Source: an uncultured Clostridia bacterium
GTDB lineage: Bacteria; Bacillota; Clostridia; Oscillospirales; Ruminococcaceae
Direction of reading: 5' to 3'
NCBI GenBank assembly: GCA_947089135.1
Contig: CAMUJF010000004.1
Span: 78,523 to 142,522, forward strand
DNA: 64,000 bases
A program made the position numbers and the translations under genes. Within the stretch, counting starts at the first letter, position 1. Each line of letters starts with the position of its first letter. The notes under the pieces were generated by a model. It was not told where the DNA came from, ran no database searches, and saw only the letters and a program-made list of their open reading frames with translations. Below, in pieces: positions 24,035 to 33,188 of this stretch.

Positions 24035-24063
24035 CATTTTTCAAATGTTTTATTGAAATGTAC

Positions 24064-25191
24064 TTATTTCCAACCATCGGTCAGATGTTTACAAAGCGCC
24101 TTTCCGATGTTGGCTAAAGGCTGCTGCTCGGAGCAGGCTCCCAACTTAAAAGCTTCCATAGGCATACCGTAAACAACGCAGGAATCCTTATCCTGACCTA
24201 TGGTATAAGCGCCGTTGTCGTGCATTTTCTTCAAGCCCTTTGCACCGTCCGCGCCCATGCCTGTCATAAGCGCTCCGATAGCTTTTTTGCCCGCTACCTC
24301 GGCAACGCTTGTAAACATTACGTCAACTGAGGGACAGTGTCCCGAAACCTTTTCACCCTGATAGCACTTTACAAAATATCCGCGTACGTCCTTTTTAAGC
24401 TCCATGTGGTAGCCGCCTGCCGCAATAAGACATACGCCTTCGGTAAGCCTGTCGCCGTCCTGAGCCTCTTTAACGTGCACTGCACAGCATCTGTCAAGAC
24501 GTTCGCTGTACATTTTGGTAAATACAGGGGGCATATGCTGAACTACAAGCACGGGAGGCATCGTATCGGGAAATGATTTTATTATGCATTCCAGCGCGTC
24601 GGTACCGCCTGTGGAAGCTCCGAGAGCAACAATGTACCCCTCGCGGGTTTTAAGGGGAAGTCCCGCGATATCCTCCTTGGAGGGAATATTTGGCATTACC
24701 TTGCCTATCTTCGCTCCCGCTCCCTGAACAGGCACAACTCCGTCTACGCCCGCAGTTTTAGCCGCAGCTCCGGCAGCTTTCGCTTTTTGGACGGGCTTTC
24801 CTGCCGCAAGGATTATTTTGGTTCCCAAAATTGTGGAAAAGGTCTTATATTCCGAAGGGTTGCGGGGCTTCTTTATGAACCCTGCCGCTCCCGCTTCAAT
24901 AGCGGACGCTTCGCTTGCCGTGCCGGACATAATTATACACGGCAGAGGGTACTGCTCCATAAGCTGCTTCAGAAATGTCAGACCGTCCATTTTGGGCATA
25001 ACAACGTCCATAACAAGAACGTCCGGTTTAAGCTCGTTTATCTTGTCACGCGCTTCAAAAGCGTCCGCCGCCTCGCCGGCAATAACGACGTTAGGCGTAG
25101 ACTCCAGACCCTTTATGACCGTAGCGCGGAACATATTTGAATCGTCAACGATGAGGACTCTAACTTTTCTATTTTGAATAGTATTATTCAT
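24064..25191 (-). CDS. cheB: Chemotaxis methylesterase/glutamine deamidase CheB
   Basis: 375 residues. The receiver domain (about 10-125) has phosphoacceptor Asp62 (VLVMDVVMPKMDG). An Ala/Lys-rich linker (~130-165) joins it to the esterase domain, whose triad is Ser193 (GASTGGTDAL), His219 (VVQHMPPVF) and Asp315 (TGMGADGAKG). It removes methyl groups from chemoreceptors once phosphorylated by CheA, giving adaptation. Last gene of the cheA-cheW-cheR-cheB transcript, 42 bases after cheR. cheC, cheD, cheY and receptors are not in the window. Confidence 0.97.
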   Translation of the reverse strand: MNNTIQNRKVRVLIVDDSNMFRATVIKGLESTPNVVIAGEAADAFEARDKINELKPDVLVMDVVMPKMDGLTFLKQLMEQYPLPCIIMSGTASEASAIEAGAAGFIKKPRNPSEYKTFSTILGTKIILAAGKPVQKAKAAGAAAKTAGVDGVVPVQGAGAKIGKVMPNIPSKEDIAGLPLKTREGYIVALGASTGGTDALECIIKSFPDTMPPVLVVQHMPPVFTKMYSERLDRCCAVHVKEAQDGDRLTEGVCLIAAGGYHMELKKDVRGYFVKCYQGEKVSGHCPSVDVMFTSVAEVAGKKAIGALMTGMGADGAKGLKKMHDNGAYTIGQDKDSCVVYGMPMEAFKLGACSEQQPLANIGKALCKHLTDGWK

Positions 25192-25233
25192 ATCACACCG
25201 CCTCCGGAAATTACGGGGCGCTCCTTTGCCAAT

Positions 25234-26091
25234 TTATTTGGTTATTCTTCCGGCGAAAGACGCAGCTCCAGCGGGCTTGCTGGATACCTTTTTGTAAACC
25301 GCCGGTTTAACATAGGTGTAGCGGGTATTCTTGCCTACGCTTTCCGCATGGCCTATGTAAAGATATCCGTTTTCTCTCGTAACGTCGTAAAAACGTTCGA
25401 TAAGAGCGTTTTTGGTTTCCTGCTCGAAATAGATCATAACGTTGCGGCAGCTTATAAAGTCGTAAGGACGCTGTGCAACGATCCTGTCCATAAGGTTGAA
25501 CTGCTTATAAGTGATCTGCTTGCGTAGTCTGTCAATGACCTGATAGCGTCCGTCGGGAAGCTTGGTGAAATATTTTGTCAGCCATTGCTTGGGAACGTCC
25601 TTGAGCATATCAATAGTGTAAATACCTGCCTGTGCGATCTTCAGAACCTCGGTGTCCAGATCGGTGGCGAGCAGCTTTACGTTCCATGCGGAAGCCTTAG
25701 CGCCGAGGTAATCGTCGATAGTCATTACCAGTGTGTATGGCTCCTGTCCCGTGGAGGACGCAGCGCACCAGAAATTAAGCGTGCGTGTCGCAGCGTTTTC
25801 CTTTTCCATCTGCGGCATGATAGTGCTTTTCAGGAACTCGAAATGCTCCGGTTCGCGCATGAAAAAGGTATGGTTTGTGGTAAGCTTGTTTACAAGCTGC
25901 ATTGTTTCGTTTCCCGTTTTGTCGGCAAAAGCAAAATCAATGAATTCCTTGAAAGACTTGAATCCGCGCTGAGCCACCATGTTGGAAAGTCTTCCCTCTA
26001 TAAGGATACGCTTTTTATCAAGATTTATGCCGTAATTTTTTTTCATGTAGGCAACAAGGCGGTTAAAATCATCGTCTGTAAGTTTAAGCAT
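25234..26091 (-). CDS. cheR: Chemotaxis protein methyltransferase CheR
   Basis: 285 residues. An N-terminal helical domain (about 5-85) precedes a SAM-binding domain with FWCAASSTGQEPYTLVM (motif I), LLATDLDTEVLKIAQAGIY, FNLMDRI and FISCRNVMIYF. It methylates receptor glutamates and opposes CheB. ATG at 26091 follows GGAGG. It lies 15 bases after cheW, inside the che operon. Confidence 0.97.
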   Translation of the reverse strand: MLKLTDDDFNRLVAYMKKNYGINLDKKRILIEGRLSNMVAQRGFKSFKEFIDFAFADKTGNETMQLVNKLTTNHTFFMREPEHFEFLKSTIMPQMEKENAATRTLNFWCAASSTGQEPYTLVMTIDDYLGAKASAWNVKLLATDLDTEVLKIAQAGIYTIDMLKDVPKQWLTKYFTKLPDGRYQVIDRLRKQITYKQFNLMDRIVAQRPYDFISCRNVMIYFEQETKNALIERFYDVTRENGYLYIGHAESVGKNTRYTYVKPAVYKKVSSKPAGAASFAGRITK

Positions 26092-26106
26092 TTTCAGACA
26101 CCTCCA

Positions 26107-26571
26107 TCAGTCAGCAATAAGCTTATCGCAGTCCAGAAGCAGCTTGATGTCGCCTTCGATCTCGATGATCGACTTGATGTAGCGGTTTGCGTTTACGTTT
26201 TTGGAATCGGGAGCCTTGCTGATATCTCCGGGTTTGGCTACAAGAACCTCCTGAACTCTGTCAACGATGATACCCACCTGCTCACCGTCCTCAAATTCAA
26301 GAACGATGATACAGGTTCTGTCGTCGTAAGGTATCTCCTCAATACCGAAGCGGTTTCTCACGCTGATGATAGGGACTACCTTTCCGCGTATATTGATAAC
26401 GCCCTTGATGTAGTCGGGAATTTTTGGTACAACAGTTATCTGTTCAATATTTATGATTTCCTGAACGTATTTTATTTCAATACCGTAAATACTTTCACCG
26501 ATATTGAAAAAGAGGATTTCAACTCCGTCCGCTGTATAGGCGGATCTTGAATCAGTGGTGTTTTCTGCCAT
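26107..26571 (-). CDS. cheW: Chemotaxis adaptor CheW
   Basis: 154 residues, a single CheW domain (about 12-150) that bridges receptors and CheA. Family features: ILFFNIGESIYGIEIKYVQEII, then IKGVINIRGKVVPIISVRNRFG and RTCIIVLEFEDGEQVGIIVDRVQEV (read as separate pieces). ATG follows AAAGGAAGATC. It is separated from cheA by about 100 bases without a promoter I can recognise. Confidence 0.97.
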   Translation of the reverse strand: MAENTTDSRSAYTADGVEILFFNIGESIYGIEIKYVQEIINIEQITVVPKIPDYIKGVINIRGKVVPIISVRNRFGIEEIPYDDRTCIIVLEFEDGEQVGIIVDRVQEVLVAKPGDISKAPDSKNVNANRYIKSIIEIEGDIKLLLDCDKLIAD

Positions 26572-26670
26572 TTGAGATCTTCCTTTCTATATAGACCGTT
26601 CTGTGCGGAAAGACATTGCGTCCCCCGCCTTGAACAGTCCTTTAGTGCGTCCGCTGCTGAACGGAGCAAA

Positions 26671-29118
26671 TCAGAAATCGCTGATAACGTTGCTCACATC
26701 TATAATAATAGTTATCGAGCCGTCGCCGAGGATAGAGCAGCCGCTCATACCGTACTGCTTAATGTTGTAATTTCCGAGAAGCGCAGGGAAAGGCTTGAGC
26801 ACTACCTGCTGCTCGCCGATAAGCTCATCGGCAAAAATGCACGCGCTCTTTCCGTCCGTCTCCACCAAAATGACAATGCCGTCAAATATGTTCTCGGTAT
26901 TGGGTTTAAGGTCGTAGAGCTGATACAGTCTGATAAGAGGGTAGCACTCGCCGTAGACCATTACCATTTCCTTACCTGTTGTATCCTTTACGAGTTGGTT
27001 AGGCTGAACCTTGAAGGAGTTCCGGATAGAGTTTATGGGAATTGTGAAGATCGAATTGCCGACGGATATTTCCATGCCGTCCACGATAGACAGGGACAGA
27101 GGGATCTTGATAACGAAGTTGGAGCCCTGACCGAATTTGGAGTCAACAGAAACGCTTCCGCCGATCTTTTCGATGTTCTTTTTAACAACGTCCATGCCCA
27201 CGCCTCTGCCCGAGTATTCAGTTACCTGCTCGTTTGTGGAGAAGCCGGGGAGCATTATCATATTGAGTATTTCCTTTTCGGAATACTCATTTGCGGGTTT
27301 GGTAAGGATACCGTTTCTTTCAGCCTTGGCAAGAACCTTTTCGGGGTCGATGCCCTGACCGTCGTCGGCGATAACGATGATTACCTCTCCCGACGCGTTG
27401 TAGGCGGAAAGCGTGATCTTGCCCTTGGGAGACTTGCCCGCCGCTATTCTGTCTTCAACATTTTCCTCTATACCATGGTCCATGGAGTTTCTTACCATGT
27501 GCATAAGGGGGTCGTTGAGCTGGTCGATAATGGACTTGTCTACCTCTGTGTCTTCGCCCTCGAAAATGAGTTCAACGTCCTTGCCCAGCTTTACCTTCAT
27601 ATCGCGGACGATACGGGTCATTTTATTGAACGCGCCCGAAATGGGAACCATTCGCATGGACATTACAGCGTCCTGAAGTTCGCCGTTGAGTTTTCTGAGC
27701 TGTCTTGCGGATTTCTGGAAGTTATCAAGCTTCAGACCCTTGAGGTCGGGATTGGAGGTTACCATAGCCTCAGTAATAACTATCTCTCCTACAAGATCAA
27801 GGAGCACGTCAAGCTTGTTGAGGTTTACGGAAATAAGGGACTGCTTCACGCCGCCCTTTGCCGCGCCTGCTGCGCCGTTGTCGGCAGCGGGCTTGGGAGC
27901 CTCTTTCTTTGCCGCGGGCTTCGGAGCTTCGGCTTTCTTTGCGGGCGCAGGCTGCGAAGTCTGTGCTGTCTGAGCGGGCTGAGGAGCCTGAGCAGCCTGA
28001 GCGGGCTGTGCCGGTGCGGCTTCCTTTGGAGCTGCCTCTACCACATATGATTTAACGCTTGGAGTACCCTCTATAACCTGCAAAACCATTTGAGGCTTAT
28101 CGGATTTAAAGTGTACGACAAAGCCCTCTTCGACAATGAGCCTTGAAGTCTCGGCATTGTCCTCGATATCTTCAGGTTCAAAAGTAACGTTCTCGCACAC
28201 GTCCCTGACGTTGTTTACCACCAGCAGAGCGCGGAGATTCTCCATTTTGCAGTCGTCGTCAAAGTGTACCCTGACTGTGGTTACAGCGTCGGCAGGTGAA
28301 GCAGCAGCCTCTGACCCGCGCTCAATGACCTCGCAGCTCTTAACGTTTGCCGTAGTACGGATAGTTTCCATGATACTGTCGGTGGACGAACCGGAAGCCG
28401 GGCGGAACTTAACGAGAAAACCATCATTGATAATAGTCTTGGCGGTGTCGCCGTTGTTTTCGATGTCGTCAGGTATGTATTCAAGCTCTGCGCAGCTTTC
28501 GGATATTCTGTTGATGACCAGAAGAGCGCGCAGGTTTTCCATTTTGCAGTCGTCCTCGAAGAAAACCTTTACTGTTGTAAGACCCGAGCCCGACACGGGA
28601 GCGGCTGCGGCTGCGGGAGCAGACGGAGCGGCGGCAGGCGCAGGTGCAGCTGCTTCAAGAGAAGCGGCGGGAGCCTCGGCAGCAGCCGCTCCGTCCGCAG
28701 GCGCCGCGCCTTTAAGAACTGCGGCGAAGTCTTCGATCTTTGTCATTTGTTCGGTAAAATCTGTAGGAGTATATTCGTCCTCCTGAAGATTTTCGATTTC
28801 CGCCTTTAAGAGGTCTGAGGCGCTGAAAATGATATCATACAGCGTTTCCATTGAAGAAATAACAGGGTGATCCTCACGGATAATGTAGAACATATCCTCG
28901 ATAGCGTGAGCGAGCTTAGACATATTTTCGAGTCCCATCATGGCGGAGGAGCCCTTAATAGTATGCATGGTACGGAATATCTCGTTGATATCCTCCTCGG
29001 CAAAGCTGCTCTCGTTTTCAGTTTTCATCAGAATTTGGTCCAGCTGTTCAAGAAGCGACGTAGTCTCGAAGACGTACATATCCGCCATTGCTTCCATTCC
29101 CGCTTCAAATTTTGCCAT
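26671..29118 (-). CDS. cheA: Chemotaxis histidine kinase CheA with duplicated P2-like module
   Basis: 815 residues, longer than the usual ~670. The order is: P1 Hpt domain (1-135) with phosphorylated His52 in TMHTIKGSSAMMG; two similar ~83-residue modules at about 180-266 and 279-361, both with DDCKMENLRALLV near the start; an Ala/Pro/Lys/Gln linker (~362-424); P3 dimerisation (~425-490); HATPase with HMVRNSMDHGIE, DDGQGIDPEK and GRGVGMDVVKK; and a CheW-like P5 domain (~676-812). The twin modules sit where the P2 domain normally docks CheY/CheB and are probably a P2 duplication. First gene of the che operon. Confidence 0.96.
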   Translation of the reverse strand: MAKFEAGMEAMADMYVFETTSLLEQLDQILMKTENESSFAEEDINEIFRTMHTIKGSSAMMGLENMSKLAHAIEDMFYIIREDHPVISSMETLYDIIFSASDLLKAEIENLQEDEYTPTDFTEQMTKIEDFAAVLKGAAPADGAAAAEAPAASLEAAAPAPAAAPSAPAAAAAPVSGSGLTTVKVFFEDDCKMENLRALLVINRISESCAELEYIPDDIENNGDTAKTIINDGFLVKFRPASGSSTDSIMETIRTTANVKSCEVIERGSEAAASPADAVTTVRVHFDDDCKMENLRALLVVNNVRDVCENVTFEPEDIEDNAETSRLIVEEGFVVHFKSDKPQMVLQVIEGTPSVKSYVVEAAPKEAAPAQPAQAAQAPQPAQTAQTSQPAPAKKAEAPKPAAKKEAPKPAADNGAAGAAKGGVKQSLISVNLNKLDVLLDLVGEIVITEAMVTSNPDLKGLKLDNFQKSARQLRKLNGELQDAVMSMRMVPISGAFNKMTRIVRDMKVKLGKDVELIFEGEDTEVDKSIIDQLNDPLMHMVRNSMDHGIEENVEDRIAAGKSPKGKITLSAYNASGEVIIVIADDGQGIDPEKVLAKAERNGILTKPANEYSEKEILNMIMLPGFSTNEQVTEYSGRGVGMDVVKKNIEKIGGSVSVDSKFGQGSNFVIKIPLSLSIVDGMEISVGNSIFTIPINSIRNSFKVQPNQLVKDTTGKEMVMVYGECYPLIRLYQLYDLKPNTENIFDGIVILVETDGKSACIFADELIGEQQVVLKPFPALLGNYNIKQYGMSGCSILGDGSITIIIDVSNVISDF

Positions 29119-29281
29119 AAAAACACCTACCTATCAGTTTATCCCCTTACAGGGTTTGATGCAGCATCCGCTGTGTGCTGTTTTATGCTGTGCGGAATCT
29201 GTGCTCATGACTTTGCCGCGGCACAAGTACTTTAGCTGTAAAATGCTGCAACACGCCATAATATTCTATACTATATTTTTA

Positions 29282-29310
29282 ATTATACTATAAAAAACTC
29301 TTTACTTCAA
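29282..29310 (-). promoter_or_regulatory. che operon promoter
   Basis: Leftward TTGAAG (29310-29305), 17-base spacer, TATAAT (29287-29282): a sigma-A promoter. No sigma-D motif was found here, so the che operon seems to be expressed independently of the flagellin regulon. Confidence 0.75.
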
Positions 29311-29403
29311 GACAAAAATGTAATATAATAAGAATAAAGCGGAAAAATTTTTAGGTGAATTTTCGTTCATTTTTAACAAAATAGCACAAAAAAATGTAAA
29401 AAG

Positions 29404-29454
29404 CCAACAGATTGATCGGTTTTTAATATTTTTGGAATATAATTCCAACAGATT
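29404..29454 (+). promoter_or_regulatory. Direct repeat and TATAAT upstream of the FliK-like gene
   Basis: CCAACAGATT occurs at 29404-29413 and again at 29445-29454, enclosing a palindrome GGAATATAATTCC that contains a TATAAT box. The -35 box is not clear (TTGATC lies 20 bases upstream). It may be a regulated promoter. Confidence 0.35.
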
Positions 29455-29485
29455 TTATGGTAAATTCCGGAAAGGAATGGCTTGT

Positions 29486-31393
29486 ATGTCAGACTTGTTA
29501 AGAGTAACCACTCCCGTCGCGCCGAAAGACTATAACCTGAACACCAGTATAAAACCCCAGGCTCCCGAACAGGTTTTCGATCTGGGCAACGTTGACTATA
29601 TCAACAAGACAAACACCCGCGACGAACAGCTCGGCGAACAGAATCTGAAGGATCAGGCAGGTACGGGACTGCCCAAGCTTCAGACTGCCATATCAAAGGA
29701 TCCCGCCCTTGCAGCTGTATTGCTGAAAGGCGTTCTCGGTTCGGGTACGCTTTCCGCTCTCGGCGCGGCGGGAAACGCGGAACTTCTTAACAAGGTAACA
29801 GAGTTCGCCAACGAGATACTCCTCGCCCCCGACGAGCTGACCGACGATATTATCCGCCAGCAGGACGAGGCGACTATGTTCAGCGGAGAGCTTTGGGGAG
29901 CTTTAAAGGAAATGATCGCAGGACTTGCGGGTTCTCCCGCCTCGGAGGAAGTGAGCCTTGCGGTTATGGACTTTCTCAAAGCGGCAGCGTCGTCCGTTGC
30001 GCGGGACGATATCATAGCTTCAATATCCTCCTCCCTCAGATACCTTGCGGGAGAAACCGCCCAGAGCCGCGAGATCGTAGATATGCTTTTGCAGACAGCC
30101 GACAAGCTTTCCGCTGAAAACTTCGGCACGGTAAAAAACGACATTCTCGCACTTGTGAGCTATCTTGAAAAAAGCCTGCTGCTGAACGACCGCACCCAAA
30201 ACCTGCTGTCACTTATCACATATAATCTTTCACGGTTCAACGGCGATCCCTCCGCTCTGGGGGACAGCTTCCAGGCGGTGCTGAATATGGCTCCCGATGC
30301 GGAGACTGCCGACAAGCTGAATATGCTGTTCACAAAATTTGTGGAAAGCGCAAGACTTCCCGCTGATATAAAGCTTGCCGCGCTCAGGGATAACCCGTCC
30401 GCTTCCGCGCAGATGTCCATGACTATGCTTACCGAAAGACTTGCGGACGCGATAAACGCGAGTCTGGAAAAGATTACCCCCGAACAGCTTTCGGAAAATC
30501 TCAGCAAGCTTGCCGAGGAGCTTAACATACCGCAGGAGACTGCGGAGCATACATCAAATGCGGAAGAGTCTGCCGCGGGAACGGACAGAGCTATGGATAC
30601 TCAAAACGCCGCGGAAGCCGCGCCTAAAGAAGCCTTTTCAGTAAAAGATGGAACGGCTCTTCTGAAAAAAATGCTTTCTCCCCTTGTGTCCGACAATATG
30701 AAAGGCGGACTCAATACTCTTATGCGGGACTTTGAAAAGACCCGCGACCTGAACAGTCTGATCGACAGACTCAGCGTAATAGTAAACCGCGCCGAAAATC
30801 TTGACAAAAAAATAGTTCTCGCTCAGGGAATAAATCTTGTTCTTTCCGAAATGGCTATGGCGCAGGGCATACAGTACCGTCCGCCCACAACAATGGAGAA
30901 TATGCTGGATTTCCTTATAAAGAATATCAACGACCCGTCGCTTAAATCCCTTTCGGATATGAGCAGACCCGATATGATACAGGGGCTTCTCAGCGCGCCC
31001 GGCGTGTTCACGCCACTGCTGCATTTCCTCGTACCGATGAATATGGATGGAATGAAAGCCTTCGGCGAGCTTTGGGCAGACCCCGACGCAGACCGCGACC
31101 CGGAAACCGGAGAGTCGGATAATCATCTTTTTCTGTGCTTTGAGATAGAGGACGCGGGGTACTTTGAACTTGAGGTGTACGCAAGAGGGAAGTCGGTGAA
31201 CGCGGCTCTTATGTGTCCCGCGGGAACGGAAAGAAGCTATCTCCCCATTAAGGAAATGCTTCCCGATCTGGCGGCTGCCTGCGGCTACAGCGCGGAAAAG
31301 GTAATGATACAGCCGCTGAAGCGAAAACGCGATCTTACGAACATATTCCCCAAGCTGAACGAAAGGAGGACCGGTCTGAATGTCAGGATATAA
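29486..31393 (+). CDS. Flagellar hook-length-control-like (FliK/YlqG-type) protein
   Basis: 635 residues, rich in Ala, Leu, Ser and charged residues, with long predicted helices and a low-complexity segment near 350-395 (ETAEHTSNAEESAAGTDRA). The last ~90 residues (LFLCFEIEDAGYFELEVYARGK, then LIKEMLPDLAAACGY-like text) resemble the compact C-terminal domain of FliK. The next gene encodes a FlhB C-terminal-like protein; the same order occurs in Bacillus (ylqG-ylqH). That pairing is the main basis for the call, since the sequence itself is divergent. Start: ATG at 29486 with AAAGGA upstream; an upstream in-frame start at 29432 lacks a ribosome site. Confidence 0.6.
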   Translation: MSDLLRVTTPVAPKDYNLNTSIKPQAPEQVFDLGNVDYINKTNTRDEQLGEQNLKDQAGTGLPKLQTAISKDPALAAVLLKGVLGSGTLSALGAAGNAELLNKVTEFANEILLAPDELTDDIIRQQDEATMFSGELWGALKEMIAGLAGSPASEEVSLAVMDFLKAAASSVARDDIIASISSSLRYLAGETAQSREIVDMLLQTADKLSAENFGTVKNDILALVSYLEKSLLLNDRTQNLLSLITYNLSRFNGDPSALGDSFQAVLNMAPDAETADKLNMLFTKFVESARLPADIKLAALRDNPSASAQMSMTMLTERLADAINASLEKITPEQLSENLSKLAEELNIPQETAEHTSNAEESAAGTDRAMDTQNAAEAAPKEAFSVKDGTALLKKMLSPLVSDNMKGGLNTLMRDFEKTRDLNSLIDRLSVIVNRAENLDKKIVLAQGINLVLSEMAMAQGIQYRPPTTMENMLDFLIKNINDPSLKSLSDMSRPDMIQGLLSAPGVFTPLLHFLVPMNMDGMKAFGELWADPDADRDPETGESDNHLFLCFEIEDAGYFELEVYARGKSVNAALMCPAGTERSYLPIKEMLPDLAAACGYSAEKVMIQPLKRKRDLTNIFPKLNERRTGLNVRI

Positions 31394-31670
31394 AGGAAAA
31401 AAACCCAGCAATTCCGCTGTTGCGCTCAGATACAATCCCGATAAGGACTACACTCCAATAGTTGTGGCTTCGGGACACGGTCATGTCGCCGAAAAGATAA
31501 TCAATCTTGCCGACGAAAACGGCGTGCCTATCTATCGGGACGATTCCGCAACCGCGCTTCTTACCATGCTGAACGTTGGACAGGGGATACCCCCGGATCT
31601 TTACCAGCTTGTGGCGGGTATTTATGTGCAGGTAATGCGCATTGCAAAGGAAAATAAAGGTAAACAGTAA
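31380..31670 (+). CDS. FlhB C-terminal-domain homolog (YlqH/FlhX type)
   Basis: 96 residues matching the cytoplasmic domain of the flagellar export switch protein FlhB, without its membrane part. SNSAVALRYNPDKDYTPIVVASG and LADENGVPIYRDDSATALL are family text. FlhB normally self-cleaves at NPTH; here the equivalent site is YNPDKDY, so the NPTH motif is absent and the protein is probably not auto-cleaved. It overlaps the FliK-like gene by 14 bases, with AAAGGAGG upstream. It may set substrate specificity of flagellar export together with that partner. Followed by a strong hairpin. Confidence 0.85.
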   Translation: MSGYKGKKPSNSAVALRYNPDKDYTPIVVASGHGHVAEKIINLADENGVPIYRDDSATALLTMLNVGQGIPPDLYQLVAGIYVQVMRIAKENKGKQ

Positions 31671-31683
31671 ATAGCTGTAAATC

Positions 31684-31718
31684 ATATCCCCGAATGAGAT
31701 TGTTTCATTCGGGGATAT
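31684..31718. terminator. Hairpin between convergent genes
   Basis: Perfect 14-bp stem (ATATCCCCGAATGA with TCATTCGGGGATAT), 7-base loop. No T-run on either side, but its place between two convergent genes suggests a shared terminator. Confidence 0.65.
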
Positions 31719-31746
31719 ACTATATAATAAGATGTTTTAAATTATA

Positions 31747-32934
31747 TTATTCGAGACCTTTCATAAGTCCCTCAACAATGAGAGGGAACTTCCATGTGCA
31801 GGTCGCGCGGTCAAGGATACCGAAGTTTTCGCCCGTACCCGTAAACGCGCCGTTATCCCACCAAAGACAGGGAACTCCGATCTCCTTTGCCTTGCTTATA
31901 TAGAAAGTCGCCCATTCGGCGCGGGTCTCCTCGTTTGCCTTGGCTCTTGCGCCGAACTCGCCTATGATAACGGGAGTGCCTTTGTCAATAAAATTCGTTT
32001 TCAGGGAATTCATAAGATAAATAATATCGTTTGCCGAAGGATCGTCGGGAGAGAAATCTCTTGCCAGAAGATCGTCGCTGAGAGCAAACGCGTAAGGGGT
32101 GTAGGCGTGAATGGATACTATTATTTTATCGTCGCCCTCAGGAATCTTGACCGCTTTCATAGCCTGTTCCGAAGAGCTTGCCGCATAGGAAGGTATCATC
32201 AGATGCCGCTTTTCGTTGTTTCCGCCCAGCTCTCTTACGGCGGACACAAACGCTGCGTTTAAGTTGTTTACGACCTCGTGTCCCTCGTCGTCGCCGCCGT
32301 TCCATTCAAGCGGAGTATTTCTCTTGCGGGGTTCGTTGAGCCCCTCAAAAATAAGCTTTTCGTCGTAGCCCGCAAAGCGTGTTCCTATCTGGGTCCAAAG
32401 CGCTTTAAGCTTTTCCGTTGCAGCCGCTTCGTTGTCGTAGTACGGGTCGTACCAGCCCTCATGATGAGCGTTGAGGATAACGAACATATCCTGCGAGTAA
32501 GCGTAGTCCACTACTTCCTGAACGCGGTTCATCCAAGCCTCGTCAACCACGTTGTTCTCGTCCATGTGGATTCTCCATGTGGTGGGTATTCTTATAATGT
32601 TGAAGCCCGCGTCCTTGACGGCGGTTATCATTTCCTTGGTGGTAACGATGTTTCCCCAACTTGTCTCGCTGTCCAATCCGCTGCCGCCTTCGGAATCGAG
32701 TGTGTTTCCGAGGCTCCAGCCGATCTTGATCTCCTTTACAAGCTCCGCGGAGGAAATGTCGCGGATCTCATCGTTTACGGTGTTCACAGCAGCGGGCTGC
32801 TCCTGAGCCTGAGAGCCGCCGTCCTGAGGATCTCCGTTTCCGGTATTTTCTTTATTTCCGCAGCCTGAAAGCGATAACAGCAGGCACGAAGCTATGGCTG
32901 CCGAGCATATTTTTTTTAATGTTTTGTTTTTCAC
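31747..32934 (-). CDS. GH5 (subfamily 4-like) endoglucanase lipoprotein
   Basis: 395 residues. A lipoprotein signal (KICSAAIASCLLLSLSGC, modified Cys25) tethers it to the outer face of the membrane. A Gln/Gly-rich linker runs to about 55. The GH5 barrel shows IGWSLGNTLDS, SWGNIVTTKEMI, FNIIRIPTTW and LNAHHE, with acid/base Glu201 (GLNEPR) and nucleophile Glu326 (IIGEFGAR). The GWSLGNTLD/ETSWGN pattern points to GH5_4, which cuts beta-1,4-glucan, xyloglucan or mixed-linkage glucan. The start is GTG at 32934 after GGAGG. No carbohydrate-binding or dockerin module is present, so it is cell-bound, not cellulosomal. Confidence 0.93.
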   Translation of the reverse strand: MKNKTLKKICSAAIASCLLLSLSGCGNKENTGNGDPQDGGSQAQEQPAAVNTVNDEIRDISSAELVKEIKIGWSLGNTLDSEGGSGLDSETSWGNIVTTKEMITAVKDAGFNIIRIPTTWRIHMDENNVVDEAWMNRVQEVVDYAYSQDMFVILNAHHEGWYDPYYDNEAAATEKLKALWTQIGTRFAGYDEKLIFEGLNEPRKRNTPLEWNGGDDEGHEVVNNLNAAFVSAVRELGGNNEKRHLMIPSYAASSSEQAMKAVKIPEGDDKIIVSIHAYTPYAFALSDDLLARDFSPDDPSANDIIYLMNSLKTNFIDKGTPVIIGEFGARAKANEETRAEWATFYISKAKEIGVPCLWWDNGAFTGTGENFGILDRATCTWKFPLIVEGLMKGLE

Positions 32935-32965
32935 TTATAATTACCTCCGTTAAAATATTTTATTA

Positions 32966-32994
32966 ATTTTATCATATCGCCTGAACATTTTCAA
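32966..32994 (-). promoter_or_regulatory. Promoter of the GH5 gene
   Basis: Leftward TTGAAA (32994-32989), 17-base spacer, TAAAAT (32971-32966) with TG one base upstream of the -10. Confidence 0.75.
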
Positions 32995-33073
32995 CGCATT
33001 TTTGTTAATAATTTATGTTTTCTGCTGTATCGGAGATATTTCGCTTATAAACATGAATTTTCCTTTTCCTCGG

Positions 33074-33103
33074 TTGACATACCGCTTGTTTATATTGTAT
33101 AAT
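33074..33103 (+). promoter_or_regulatory. Promoter of the hybrid kinase gene
   Basis: TTGACA (33074-33079), 18-base spacer, TATAAT (33098-33103): near-perfect sigma-A promoter about 85 bases ahead of the ATG. Confidence 0.88.
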
Positions 33104-33188
33104 TAATGTATAAGTTATAGTTAGTATATCGTCTGACCCCAAAGGACGTTGTTACAATAGTGCGAATTTACTTGAGAGGAGCAGCGTA

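Noticed and set aside
29119..29330. Sigma-D promoter for the che operon
   Set aside because: No TAAA-N15-GCCGATAT match; a sigma-A promoter fits instead.
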